A stretch of DNA of 64,000 nt from Neocallimastix lanati (nom. inval.). Its lineage: Eukaryota > Neocallimastigomycota > Neocallimastigomycetes > Neocallimastigales > Neocallimastigaceae. A program made the position numbers and the translations under genes. The notes beneath the pieces are model-generated. The model ran no database searches and had not been told where the DNA came from. It was given only the letters and a program-made list of their open reading frames with translations. The stretch's first letter is position 1. Every line of letters begins with the position of its first letter. The stretch covers positions 51,001 through 115,000 of the forward strand of contig JACVTC010000009.1 in the NCBI GenBank assembly GCA_016946835.1, given 5' to 3'. Shown one piece after another: positions 11,595 through 23,980 of the stretch.

Positions 11595-11821
11595 TGATAT
11601 ACAGGACTTTTATGTGCTATATTTTAATTATAATAATACAGTTATATTTTTATTTAATTTATTATTACTTTTCCTAAATAATTAAAACCCTCCCTTTTCT
11701 AAAATAATTTTATTAGAAATTGTTTATCATTAGGAATTTACATTTTAAAATTATAAATTTGATAATATAAAAAACATTTTGAACATATAATATAAATTAT
11801 ATATATAAGAATATAATATCA
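11595..11821 (-). repeat. Probable short or truncated LTR of the gag/pol remnant at 6.6-11 kb
   Basis: On the plus strand it begins TGATATACAGGACTTTTATG, matching the end of family A LTRs (GGACTTTTATG versus the same at 14168). It could end at ATAATATCA (11821). The right limit is uncertain because family A similarity fades. Confidence 0.45.
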
Positions 11822-12745
11822 ATATATAAATAATAAATGTATATTATATGTAAGAATATAAAATAAATATAAAATAATACATAATAATATAATAAAATAT
11901 TATATAATATAAAATAAGATTATTTAAGTTCTATTAAAGTATTTATTTTTAAACTTTTATTATCATTGACATTTGATTCCTTAATCAAACTAAAAGTTAT
12001 CGAATTATTAGTTTTATTGTTAATGCCATCAACTTTAATAGATTCATTAATATTTATTTCTTCTTTTACAATTTTATGATTATTTTCTTTTCTATTTATA
12101 TTTTCAGAGTCCTCAAGAATATTTTTATTATTGTAATTAATATTTTCCATATTACTAGTAGCATTAATATTTATTTTTACAATACTATTAATTTCTATAT
12201 TATTATTTTGATTTCTTTTAATATTTGCATTACCTGTGAAATTATTTTTATTTTCTTCTTTAATAATTAAAATTCTATTGTTTGTTTCATATTTTCCATT
12301 ATTAATATTTCCTTTTTTATTATTTTTTTCTCAGAAATTATCTATTTTTAACAATTTTAATTTGTTTTGTTCCACGTTTATTACATCATCCATTTTATCA
12401 TTTTATTATTAATATTATTATTATAGATGTTACTATTATTAATTTTATTATTATAGATGTAATTATTATTATCATTATTATAATTATTAGCTAAGTTCAG
12501 TATATTATTATTTAAAATCTTATTATTTAAATTATTCTTAATTATACTCTCATTAATTTTATTAATTTTATGGATATTATTTTTAATTTTGCTGCTGCCT
12601 TTTCCTTTATAATTACTATCTTTGTTACTATTGTTAATTGTTGAATTATTATTTAATTTTTGTTTTAAAATTTTCTGATTTATTAAATTGTACAATATAT
12701 TATTATCATTAATATTATCATAATTTCTATTATTAATATTTTATT
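11822..12745 (-). pseudogene. Asn-rich tail of a decayed Ty3-like polyprotein
   Basis: Two minus frames (12695-12381 and 12270-11920) are rich in Asn, Lys and Ile. The second carries VKEEININES, nearly identical to the tail of the protein at the left end of the window (positions 815-845). They are successive pieces of one N-rich region downstream of the gag at 12.75-13.74 kb. The protease and RT of this copy are missing, so it is internally deleted. Confidence 0.6.
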
Positions 12746-13739
12746 TAAGTATTGTTGTTATTAATATCTATATTATTATTATTATTTTTGAAATTTCTTT
12801 TATCTTTAATTAGTGATTCATATCTATCATCTTTTCTTCGTCTAGTTGTAGTGAAATAGTTTTTGGGAGAATTGATGTAGTTAGAAAAATTATGATCTTA
12901 TTTTATTCTGGCCAAATCAGCACAATCCTTAGTAAGATGACCAGGCTTATCACAAAAGAAACAAGTTTTAATTTGTAAATGTCTCATTCTATTTACATTA
13001 TTATAATTATTTGGGATATTATAATTAACTTTATGAATAGCATTAGAAGGCATATTTATAGAAGTACTCCTCAAATTCTTGAAATTCATTCCATTTTTAT
13101 TCCATGAATTATTAGTATTATTAATAAAAGTAACAATTGGTTGCTTAATAGATAAATAATTATTATAAACTTCTTCCATTTCTCCAGTGAGATTCCTGTA
13201 ATATATTTTCATATTTTTCTGCCTTTCTACAATCATCTTCTAAAGAATCATATTTCTCCATAGAAATCCTTATATAAATTTGTGTTCTTTGTAGAAGAGC
13301 ATTCACATAATCTATAACTGAAATAGAAGTTTTATCTTCCGTTTTCAATTAGTCGTAAAGTTCCAAATACTTTGTATTAAAATCAAATATTGTTTCATTT
13401 GTTTCAATGATTATTCTTTATAATTGTCTTAACTTATCTATTTTTTTTTCTCTCCAATACTTCTTTTTGATAAGGGAAACTCATTTATCTAAGGTAAGAA
13501 CTCTAATAAGTCTAACCTATTCTTCTCTTAGTAACGAAATAATATCATCTTTAGAAGCGGTTATAATATAACTAAACTTATTTTCTTTTGAAAGAACACC
13601 TTCTATCCAAAACTAATCATTCATTCTAAATTTCCAGATTTCAGCATCTCTTTGTAAACCACCAATTCTAGGTAGGGTTCTAGTATCAACGTTACCCTTA
13701 CCCGAACTTATACTTCTGAGGGAACCGGTACCTGGCATT
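12746..13739 (-). pseudogene. Ty3-like gag remnant with CCHC knuckle
   Basis: The start is at 13739 (MPGTGSLRSI). It shares LPRIGGLQRDAEIWKFR with the gag at 10.96 kb. Further blocks are NKFSYIITASKDDI, SLIKKKYWREK, ETIFDFNTKYLELYD, KAEKYENIL, and a clean zinc knuckle CFFCDKPGHLTKDC near 12920-12965. Several in-frame stops (for example near 13615 and 13510) and a frame change near 13200 disable it. The zinc knuckle is the expected nucleic-acid binding motif of gag nucleocapsid (family knowledge). Confidence 0.8.
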
Positions 13740-14137
13740 TTATTTCCAATTAATTAATTATATAAGAAAACAGTTATCCAGTTATTCCAGTTATTAATAT
13801 TTAATATATTTATTTATTATATATATTTATATATATATGTATTATTTTTTTTATTATTATTATTTAAAACAATTATAAAATTTTCATAATATTTATTTAT
13901 TTTAAAACAATTTATATAAACTATACTAAAATGAATGAAATAATATATATTGCAAAACTTTCTCTTCACCAAAAATAATTATAAATAGCCAATAAAAAAA
14001 ATTAAAATTTTATATCCTAAACAGTATATATTAATTAATCCTAACTAAAGAAAATTTATATAAATATATACGGATTTATAATTAATAAACAAAATTACTA
14101 AATACTACTACTTATAAATTACTTTTTACACAGCACA

Positions 14138-14155
14138 TCCCCTATATCTCCACCA
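14138..14155 (-). promoter_or_regulatory. Primer-binding site, tRNA 3'-end type
   Basis: The plus strand reads TCCCCTATATCTCCACCA, ending in CCA as a mature tRNA 3' end would. The complementary minus-strand site (TGGTGGAGATATAGGGGA) starts five bases after the LTR end at 14161. A related site, TTCCCCCGATATCTCCACCA, lies at 15902-15921. The tRNA species is not identified. Confidence 0.6.
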
Positions 14156-14160
14156 ATTTT

Positions 14161-14550
14161 TGATATGAGGGACTTTTATGTATAATAATTTATAAGCAGT
14201 AGGTTTTTAAAATAATGGTTGTTTAGTAAAATTTATCAATAAAACTATAATATTCGTATTACAATTAAAATAATAATTCTAATTCCTAAAATTTACAAGA
14301 GAATCCTCTATTTCTAATATAAATAATTTAATCTATTTATAAGAAATAGCTAATATATTAATTATATATTCTAATATATAGAACTATATTAATTTTATAT
14401 GAATTAAAGTATTATAATTATTATAATTATAATAATATATATATAAATAAAATAAAATAAAATAATTTATATCAAAAAGATTTAAATATAATATTTAATA
14501 ATTATTATTAAATATACAAATATGTTACTACACATATTTGTTTTATATCA
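14161..14550 (-). repeat. LTR family A, 5' LTR of the minus-strand element
   Basis: The plus strand begins TGATATGAGGGACTTTTATG and ends GTTTTATATCA. It matches the reverse complement of the LTRs at 1384-1763 and 55908-56287 over most of its length. The gag remnant and PBS lie at the expected side. Confidence 0.85.
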
Positions 14551-17500
14551 CTAAAATTATGTAAAAACATAAAATTATTCAAAGTTTATTTCAAAAGTTT
14601 AGAAAACATTATACAGAAACTTATAATTCTGTATTTTATATCAAATATTTGTTGAAATAGTTTTTATTATACTTAGTATAAAAAAATATGATTTAATAAT
14701 GATTAAAATTATATTTAATTTTTAATGAGAATATTTAGTAATAATTTTTATTATATTTGATATTAATAAAAGATTTTAATAAGAATATTTAATAATAATT
14801 TTTATTATATTTGATATTGATAAAAGAAATTTATAAGAATATTTAATAATAATTTTTATTATTATATTTGATATTAATAAAAGATTTTAATAATAAGATT
14901 TAATAATAATTTTTATTGTAATATTAATAAGAGTATTTAATAGGAAATACAAGGTATTTAGTGACACCCCGTATCATAAATGATACGTGATATTTATTAA
15001 ACATCAATATCAATATTTTATTTTATATGGACCATAACAGTAGGGAGTAATTGACAAAATAATATATTTTAATATTATATAGAATAATATACACAATAAT
15101 AATATTCACTCTTTAATATTTAGTTAATTTACTTTATTCATCAATAAAAATACATTATTTATTATTCATCAATAAAAATACATTAATTATTATTCATCAA
15201 TATTAAATAATTATTAACTAGTTAAAATATAATTAATTACTAAAATCTTTCATATTATTAATGTAAACTAAATATAAAACTAAACTGTACTAATAAACAT
15301 GTTTATGGGCTGAATTATTAATAAACTAAATTAATATTAATAAAAGAACCATTCCTTAAACTATTATTATTTTACTAACTATATATTTACTAAATTATTA
15401 TTAACCAATAAGATTTCACTAAATAATTTCTAACCTAATATTCACTAAATTATGGTATTTATGGTGGTATCGTATCATAAATGTTATGGTTCGGGTTTAT
15501 TAGAAATATTTTAATTTAATTATTTATTTTTTTTTTATTATTATTTTTTTTTATTTAAAATATAATTAAAGTTATAACAAAAAAAAATAAAATTTTCTCA
15601 AGTTATTTTAAAAATTTTCTCAAGTTATTTTAAAAATTATTTTTTTTATATATTTTTTTTTTATTTTTATTATTAATATTAAGTTATTATTTAACAAAAA
15701 TTTTGGATATCTGATAGTATACACTGTCTGACATGCAGCTTGCCTCTTCACGGCGTCATTCCACGCGGGTACTGTATTCAATATAAAATACAGCACTCCA
15801 GAGCCTACTAGTCTAATTATTATGTAGGTTAAACTTAGCCCGGAAATCTATATCCAAGGCTTTGTTAAATAATTTAATTATCAAATGATATTAATTTTAT
15901 TTTTCTAATATTCCCCCGATATCTCCACCATAATTTATGTTATGGTTCGGGTTTATTAGAAATATTTTTAATTATTTATTTTTTTTTCTGTCTGTCTACA
16001 TTTTAATTATTGAAAAACTTATACTTTTTGAAAAAAAATAAATATGTAAAGCCTTTCTACATTTTATCATCATATTTAAAAAAAATAATTTACTATTACT
16101 AATTACTTCAAATTTTATATTAAATTAAATTAACTAATTCATAATTATTTTATTTTAATAAATTTTGTTTATAATTTTATATTATTTTTCATAAACTAAA
16201 ACTAAATTATTTAATATATACGAAAAGAAACAAACAAAATTTAAAAAGATTTTACAGAAAAATAAAGTTATTTTAATCAAGAATATTAATATAATATTCT
16301 TATATTTTATATAAAATAAATTTAAAAACTATAATATATTTAATATTTATTGTTAATCAATTAAGATTTGATTTTGTTTGTGGGGAATAAAAATATTTAC
16401 AAATTAAATTATCAATTTAAAAATAAAATAAAATACTTGAAAGAATACAATTTTAATATTGATACAATATAATAATAATATAATAATATATTTAAAAATA
16501 AAAATAAAATGTTAATATTGATAATAAACACTTTAATAAAATAATAAAATTTAAGGTTATATTATAGATATTGATAATAATAATAAAAATATAGAATTAT
16601 TGATAATATTTTAGTAACTTTTTAATAAAAATATAGAAAAAAATTATATTTATAAAATATTTTAGTATAGAAAATATAGTAAAGTAATATTAAGTAAAGA
16701 ACAATATAATAGATTCTAAAGTAAGTTGAAATTCTAATTAATAATCCATTATATATTCGTTCTTTACTATAAATTCTGTAACAGATACAAGGTAACATTA
16801 AGCCTATCCAATTTTAACGAACTGGGTGCTATAATCACTAGGTTGTTATAGGAATCAATAATAAATAACTGAAAATTAAAAATAAATTGACACAATATTT
16901 GATTATAAATCTTATTTATTTATGGTTAATATTTTATTTATTATTGATTAAATGTTAATTTCGACTCAAAGAGTTAAAATAAAATAAAATACATGAGTTT
17001 TATATTCAAAAATCTATTCTAAATATTACATGATTGGTTATATAATTTAAAATAAAATATATATTTAATTATTATTAAAATATAATTTATCTAACTATTA
17101 ATTGGTTTATCCATTTACTTATTATTAATAATTTAATTAATTAATTAATTAATATCCATTCACTTAATTAAGATTTATTTAGCATTCATTTAATTAATTA
17201 AAATATAAATTTATCTAAATATTAATTATTAATTATTTATTCATTTAATTATTTTATTATTATAAATATTATTTCAAAAGATAAAAAGTAAGATTCAAAA
17301 CAGTGACAACTACTATGATAGTACAAGCATGTACCACTGAACCACTTTAGCAGCCATAATGATTTTTGATACGTGACCACTATAAATATGATATTTAGGT
17401 AGATTCTTTAGGTTAAAGAAATACTTAAATATTATTGGTCAGTAATAATTTTATAATAATAATTTTAAACGGAGAATTCTTTTATTTATAAGTTTATACT

Positions 17501-18018
17501 TATGATAAATTAATTCACATAAATAGCTATTTTTATATTTTATGTTAGTATAGCTAAAAAAAGATATAATATATATTTGAGATAATTAATTACAATATTT
17601 ATATAAGAGAGTAATAATAATAATTAATGTAATAATTAATAATAAATAATAAATAAAGAGAACATTAAAAAGATATATTTATTACTTTATTTTGTATTAT
17701 TGTATGTGTTATTTCTATTTAATATTAGAATATATTATTTTGTCATAATTCCTTATTGTCATTGCCCATAAATAAATATTAATTTAGATACATAAATAAA
17801 ATATCGTATCATTTTTGATAAGAATGTACTAAATAAGGCATTTTTAATTAAAATCATAATTTATTTCTAATACATTATATATACATTATTATTTTTATAC
17901 TATAATAAATTTTTAAAATTCAAAGATCATAAATTAAATCAAAAATTATATTAAACTTTATATATTTTTATATTAAATATTATATTAATAGTAATATAAA
18001 TTTAAAACTTATATTAAC
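14551..18018. other. 3.5 kb of non-coding LTR debris
   Basis: No gene is seen. The phrase TGTTATGGTTCGGGTTTATT occurs at 15482 and again at 15933, each followed by the same AT-rich run, so they are two copies of one LTR start. A PBS-like site (CCCGATATCTCCACCA) lies just left of the second. A GC-richer stretch at 15715-15870 is probably an element leader. CGTATCATAAATG recurs at about 14970 and 15467. A tRNA-like box-A sequence is at 17302-17357. Confidence 0.5.
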
Positions 18019-18226
18019 TGATAACTTTGGTTATTTTGGATTTAGTTTTTATATCAATTTTATTTATTATATTTAGATAGATGAGAGCATTTAAGGCACA
18101 GAGTGCTTTAAAGAACTAATGTACAATAAAATTTCTTTACACCATATTTATAGACATAAAAATGTGGCTTAGACCACATGACACATAATATAAATATATA
18201 TAACTAATAATTCACATAAGTTAACA
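18019..18226 (-). repeat. 3' LTR of the gene-carrying element
   Basis: It is 208 bp long and runs TGTTAACTTATGTG to CCAAAGTTATCA on the minus strand. It differs from the other copy at one C/T site and one A gap. Confidence 0.9.
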
Positions 18227-18236
18227 TTCCCCCTCA
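18227..18236 (-). promoter_or_regulatory. Polypurine tract
   Basis: The minus strand reads TGAGGGGGAA directly before the 3' LTR. It is the plus-strand DNA priming site expected at this place. The copia element at 36.67 kb has the closely similar TAGGGGGAA at the same position. Confidence 0.85.
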
Positions 18237-20670
18237 AACCTAATTGTTTCAAAGAATATAATTTGAGTTTGCAAGAGTACGTGTGAATTATGTTAATTTT
18301 CTAATATTAAATTTTTCTAATGTTTTTCCTAATATCTATAAACTATAAATTTTAACTGTTCTAAATTAATTCTTAGTTTTACATGAATTTAAAATATTTT
18401 CTCAATTTTACATGAAATAAAATTATTTTTTAATTTTACATGAAATATAGTAATTTTACAATTTTTACATAATTAAAATAATTTTCTAATGTAATATTAA
18501 TTATCTAATTGTTAAAATAATTTTCTTAAATATAATTTAATTTAATGATTTCCCCCTAAACAAAGTATTTAGTATTATTACACCTTTAATAATTATTAGA
18601 TGAATCTATGTCATCTTTAATATAAAATAATTATATGGTTTAAATTTACCATTTATATATGATGGAAACCTTTCTCTTGAAGGGTGATATTATACCATCT
18701 AAAATATGTGAATACCTCTGTTATATTGGATTTTACATCACTATTAATTATAATCCGCTTTGTAGATTAGCGCTAACTTTTATATATATTTCGCTTTGTA
18801 GTTTTAGCGATAACTATTAAATATTGCTTTATAGATTAGCATTAACTATTAAAATATCTTCGTTTTGTAGATAAACGTTAACTATTATGTAAATTAGGTG
18901 TTTTTTGAGTAAATTTTTGTTTTGGGTATTAAAATTGAATTAATTTAATATTTAATTATGTTATTTTACATTTAAAATCATAATATTGAATTATTAAATT
19001 ATTTTATATTTCATTAAAAATTTTCAAAGTTTCATTTTTACGTTTTTGTTCTTACTAGATTTTCTTTCATTTCAAGTTAATTAATGTTCAAAGTAATTAA
19101 TTTAGTTAAATTTCAATTTTAAATTAACATTTGTTTTCCTCTCTTTATACTATGTCCCCCCTAAAATCCAAATGTTATAAAATATTTCAATATTTGGGTT
19201 TTCTTTCCAATAGGTATTAATAATTCCTATTTTAAACCTATGTTCTATTACAATACTACTGTATAATTATCCAATATTATTATCCAATTCCCCCCTCAAA
19301 TCTAAATGTTTAAAGAATTTAATATTTGGATTTGAAAGTAATGTTTAAACTGAATGTAATTTGTGAAGATTCAAAACTATTTGAGTGATAAATTGAAGTA
19401 TTGTTATGATTAAATGTATCATAATCTTAGATCTATGTAAATTTGGATATCTTACTAATAGATCGGCTAATATACATTAATAATATAAGTAAGTTAATAT
19501 GAGGAGTCTATCATCCACTTGTATAAGTCGGAGTTATAACATTTCGTAATAGAATGTTGAGTAAAATATATAAATGATGAATCAATGTCATCATTATAAC
19601 AATGGATCCTTTTCTATGAAAGTGTTATACCATTGTGGATGGAATCCTTACAAGTATATGAAGGTATTACACCATCTCTTAAATCAGTAGTATCTATGGT
19701 AAAAACTCATTTCACGCTAAGTTATACCATGATATAAATATTATTGAATATATCCATTTAACGCTAGGTATTCAATTATTAAAATAATATTGTAGAATAT
19801 GCTCATTTCACGCTAAGCATTTCTATCATAATTATGACTTCCTCTTTCGAATATCAGCTTTGGAGTTAAGCAGTAACTAATATTAAATATATTCGAATAA
19901 ATAGTAATATGTATAAATACACTTTTGAGTGAAAAATATGGGTTTAAATTGTATACTTCATGTAGATGCTTTGTGGTTGAGTAATAACCATTATTCAGGA
20001 ATGTTTTGATTATATGTATATGTGTGAAAAAATTAATTATGGAGTAATAAGTAAGGGGTAGGATAATTGAAAATAATTGATTGAATTATTTATTGAGTAA
20101 ATTGTTGTAATTAGAGGGTTTTATATTTTCTCAAATGTGAAGTTAATTTAAAATTATATAATGAATGTTGAATGTTCAGAGCATCTAAAATAATAAATTT
20201 TCTATCTTCTTCTCTTTTATATTATTGATAAACTATATATTTATTTCTATTAATTGTGAAAATATAAGATTATTATAAAGTTTTACGCCACGAATAAAAG
20301 TTAATGTATAGAATTAATCTTTTATTTAAATCTTTAAATAATTGTAAATCTCATAATTGTTTAGATTTAAATTATGTTTATTTTAAATATAAATAATTTC
20401 TTATAAAATGTTTGAATGTAAATAGTTGATATAGTGAATAATTTTCTATCTAAATAAATGTTTTTCTCATATATTAAGCATTTAATGCTTATTTTTCATA
20501 AATTGATATATTTTACTGAATATATATATGTACAAGTTAATTGATTAATAAATTCTTGCTATTGTAATATAATGTTTGTTGATTGAATTGAATGATTAAA
20601 GTATTGTAAATTGTTGTTGATTGACTATAAGTATTGTTAAAAATTAAGTGTTGATGATTGATAATTGTTG
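18237..20670 (-). repeat. Repetitive hairpin-bearing 3' region of the gene-carrying element
   Basis: No reading frame is recognised. Three kinds of repeated module are seen. (1) CCCCC runs followed by inverted repeats, at 19155-19202 and 19290-19334, echo the PPT region at 18227; a further run without an obvious hairpin is at 18552. (2) Four 17-18-nt hairpins lie at 18756-18877. (3) CATTTCACGCTAAG-like units lie at 19708, 19755 and 19804. Two further look-alike stretches with TATACCAT lie near 18690 and 19635. This may be a long 3' untranslated region of the peptidase transcript, a cis-acting packaging region, or remains of the parental element. Confidence 0.6.
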
Positions 20671-23446
20671 TTAATGACAACAGTGGCAACAAAATATATA
20701 AGTAATTGCGCTCCATATGGCGCCTAAACCAACTAATAACCAAAATTTTTTATCGTTATTTAGTTCTTCATCATCATTTTCTTCATCGTAATTATAATGT
20801 TGATCATCATTAAATCTTGTATCTGAGGGGTCATCAGTATCAATTTCATATGAATATATAGTAGTAGTAATTTTTATAGTGGTAGTTGAAGTATTTTTTG
20901 CAGTTGAGGATATTTTAGTTGTAGTTGTTTGTTCTTGATTGGGTTCATCATCCCATAAATATTCTGTGGTTTCATCGTAATTAAAATAATCATCGTCTAA
21001 GTAATCTGTAGGGTAATCGTAATATAAATCATCATTGTTTGGTTCATTATTATTATCAGAATCTGAGTTATTAAAATTATAGCATAATTCTTTTCCATTG
21101 TCTGAATATACAATATTTGAGATTGATGCTGAATCAGTATTTTTATAACCGTAATATGAATAACTTGAACATACGGAATATCCTTTACAAATATGATTCT
21201 TAAAATCATCAATAAAGCAATTACCAGATTTAGATAAACCGTACGTTAACAATATATTAAACAAATAATTCATAACCTCTATATGTATATTCATTTCTAT
21301 ATAATCTACTTTGCAAGAATTGATAGTATTATTAATTACATTTACTGCAAATGTTTTTACCTCATCGATATCCGAGTTAGGTGGCAATATAGTAAAAAAA
21401 TTCTTAACATAATCAATTTCATATCTTGGAACAAACATTTTACTATCTCTTATAATTTTTAAACACCAATAAGCGAAATCTTGACTATTATTACATAATG
21501 AGTTAAAGGAATCTTCTTTAAAGTATCCAAAATATTTGTAGTTTTTTTCAAGTGTTTTAGCAAGTGCATCAGGTGATTTATAAGTATAACCTGTTAAATC
21601 TAATGTAACCCAGTCCCATTCATTTGTATTATTTGGTTTAACAAGACCTCCATTTTTATCCTTTTCTAACTCGTGACTGGATGATGTCCATTTATTTCCT
21701 TTGAATTCAAATATTGTACCGAACTTGTTTGATCCTAAGTAAAATCCAACTTGTCTGATACTCATTTTATCTTCTAAATCTTTAATGTCTTCAGAGTATT
21801 GTAGATGTTCAAATATATTATTTATATATTTAGTTCTTTCCTCAATATTTTGTATATAATGCTTTATATAATCATCCAAATAACCCAAAAAATGCCACCA
21901 TAAAGAATTGATTATATAAGTATAAGATGTAAGTCTTTTGACACCAATTGCAAAAAGATATTCATTGAGGACACATAATTTAACGTCATTATTTCCTGGG
22001 CATTCGTCAGAATACTGCGTAAAGGAATGAAAAGAAGAACTTGTTGGACAGTCTTTTATATTATTACATTTACCTTCACTTGGAAGTTCTTTACCATTTT
22101 TAAGAGTAGTAACAGTTTTAATACAACATTGGATATCAGATAAGCCTGTGCAAGATCCTGGGTAATAATTAGCATTTCCTTTTTGTCCATTCAGCATTTT
22201 GCAATTGTTCTTATTTACGCAAATGCCAAATTCGTTTACAGATTTGACATAACATTTTTCATTTAAATTTCCTTTATTGTTGTAAGCAAGCCAAGTATCA
22301 ATAGACCAATTAGAAACGGGTTCTTGAAAATTATTAACCTTATCCTTACCAGGGTAATCGTCCTGATCAGATACTATGATTGGAAAAGCAGCATACCTTT
22401 TAATTGCTTCCTTAAAAGATAGTCCTTTATACTGTGGATCCCAATCACAATCAGCCTTTATCTTCATATAATCAATAGATTCACCAATAGTATGTCTCTC
22501 AATAAGGTGGTCGAAAAAAAAATTTTTCGAATTCATATTCACCATCAAAAGTGACAGATTGACTGTAACCGTAAACAACTTCAACACCAGCTTCACGTAA
22601 CGGTTTTACTAAACCTTCAGTGGCCATACTGAGACAAGAAGCCATCCAGACTAAATTGTGATTAGCCTTTTTTTTCATATGATTAGCAATAACAGTACCA
22701 TCAACTATATACATGGAACCACTTTTATAAAAATGGTAATATTTACCGTACTTACCATAATCAGCCTTCTTATCTTTTTCGGTAATACCTATATCAGTAG
22801 ATAAGGCAATGTAAGAAGTAGCTCGAGAAGTATGATCTTTTTTATCATCTTTATTTTCAAAATTGGTGCTACCGTGAGTATCGAAAATAACAATAGTATC
22901 ACTTTCTAAAGCAGTGGCGATAGCATCAATAGTAGCTTCATTCTTAGTGTATGTTTTACTTTTACCACCAAAAGCTTCTGCGATACGAGTACCTTCGGTA
23001 GAATATGTCTTCATAAAATTGAAATCAATATCATAGAATGGTTGAAAAACAGAAACTGTGACTCTAGAGGAAACGTTTGAAGAATCATTTGAAGATTGAA
23101 TATTAACATTATTTGTTAAATCAGACTTTTTATTATATTTATCACTATTTTGAATGACACGAATCCTTGGAGAATAACAATTCGGTGTACCATCATTGTT
23201 CTCCCAAGAGAGAAAATTTCCATTACTAGTAAGAGTGTTGTTTTTGTAATCCTCACTTCCTGTTATTATTTCAATTAAGGAATTAATTAATGTAGCATAA
23301 GACTGTTCATCATTTTTGTTTTTTAATTCATTGGTTTCATATTCTATAATGGTCTTCCAGATATCGGATGCAGTAGTTAAAGGTAATATGATGATAATGA
23401 ATAGAATCGTAAAAAATGATTTTAATAATGAGTATGAATTTTCCAT
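20671..23446 (-). pseudogene. Secreted, membrane-anchored clan-CD cysteine peptidase-like multidomain protein (one-base frameshift)
   Basis: It starts at 23446 with a signal peptide (about 27 residues, hydrophobic FFTILFIIIILPL). Residues 180-310 form a caspase/gingipain-like fold: a strand ending in DTHGST (His191) and a second ending in WMASCLSM (Cys271), the His/Cys dyad layout of clan CD, then REAGVEVVYGYSQSV. At the A9 run 22514-22522 the frame changes by one base. The second frame continues from FFFDHLIERH for about 615 residues. It contains two small Cys modules (GICVNKNNC to QCC; GKCNNIKDC to KLC); a papain-like/LRAT-like domain with RQVGFYLGS and NNSQDFAYWC; an Asp/Thr-rich stalk; and a C-terminal hydrophobic helix ending CCHCCH. 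It has no introns and lies inside LTRs. It is not assignable to a named gene. The frameshift may be a sequencing error or a real lesion. Confidence 0.75.
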
Positions 23447-23980
23447 AATATTTAATATATAAAAGATTTTAATAAAGTATTATCTATCTTGAAATTATTA
23501 TTTTCTTAAACAGCATGAAATAATTATTTTACTTATTTCAGTTTAATATTCTTTTTAAACTATTATTTAAATTTAAGTTATTTATTTATTTTGAATAATA
23601 AAATTCAAATTTTATTAAATAAATTTTAAATTTAAATTATTTGTTTGTTTACATTTAAAATTTTAAAATCTTAAATTTTAAATTTAAATTCAGATTTTGA
23701 AATTATATATTTAAACTGTTTATTAAAGTTTAAAATTAATTATATCTCATTTCAAAATAGAGTTATTTTCTTCTTTAACTGTGGTAGTTCATAGTTCGCA
23801 AATTTCGGAATTTCAAGATTTCAAGATTTAGATTTCCATACTTTCAAATTTTCTAAAGGTTAGATTTCGAATGGCTTTTCTCAACTCTTCGGTATTCATA
23901 TCTCTTTTCAATATTTCATGGGGAGTCCTTTACGATCATCTTAGAGATTATTAAGAGCAGCTGATAGTTTATTGAGAGTA
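23447..23980 (-). other. Leader of the gene-carrying element
   Basis: About 530 bases lie between the PBS and the peptidase ATG. No gag frame is seen. The part next to the PBS has balanced composition, for example AGATGATCGTAAAGGACTCC read on the minus strand (about 23925-23944). The part next to the gene is AT-rich with TTTAAATTT repeats. Confidence 0.5.

Noticed and set aside
17302..17357. tRNA gene
   Set aside because: Only a box-A-like stretch is present; no box B, acceptor pairing or cloverleaf could be built.
20997..21212. Short minus frame of 71 codons inside the peptidase gene
   Set aside because: It overlaps the real frame and has only low-complexity Ile/Met content.
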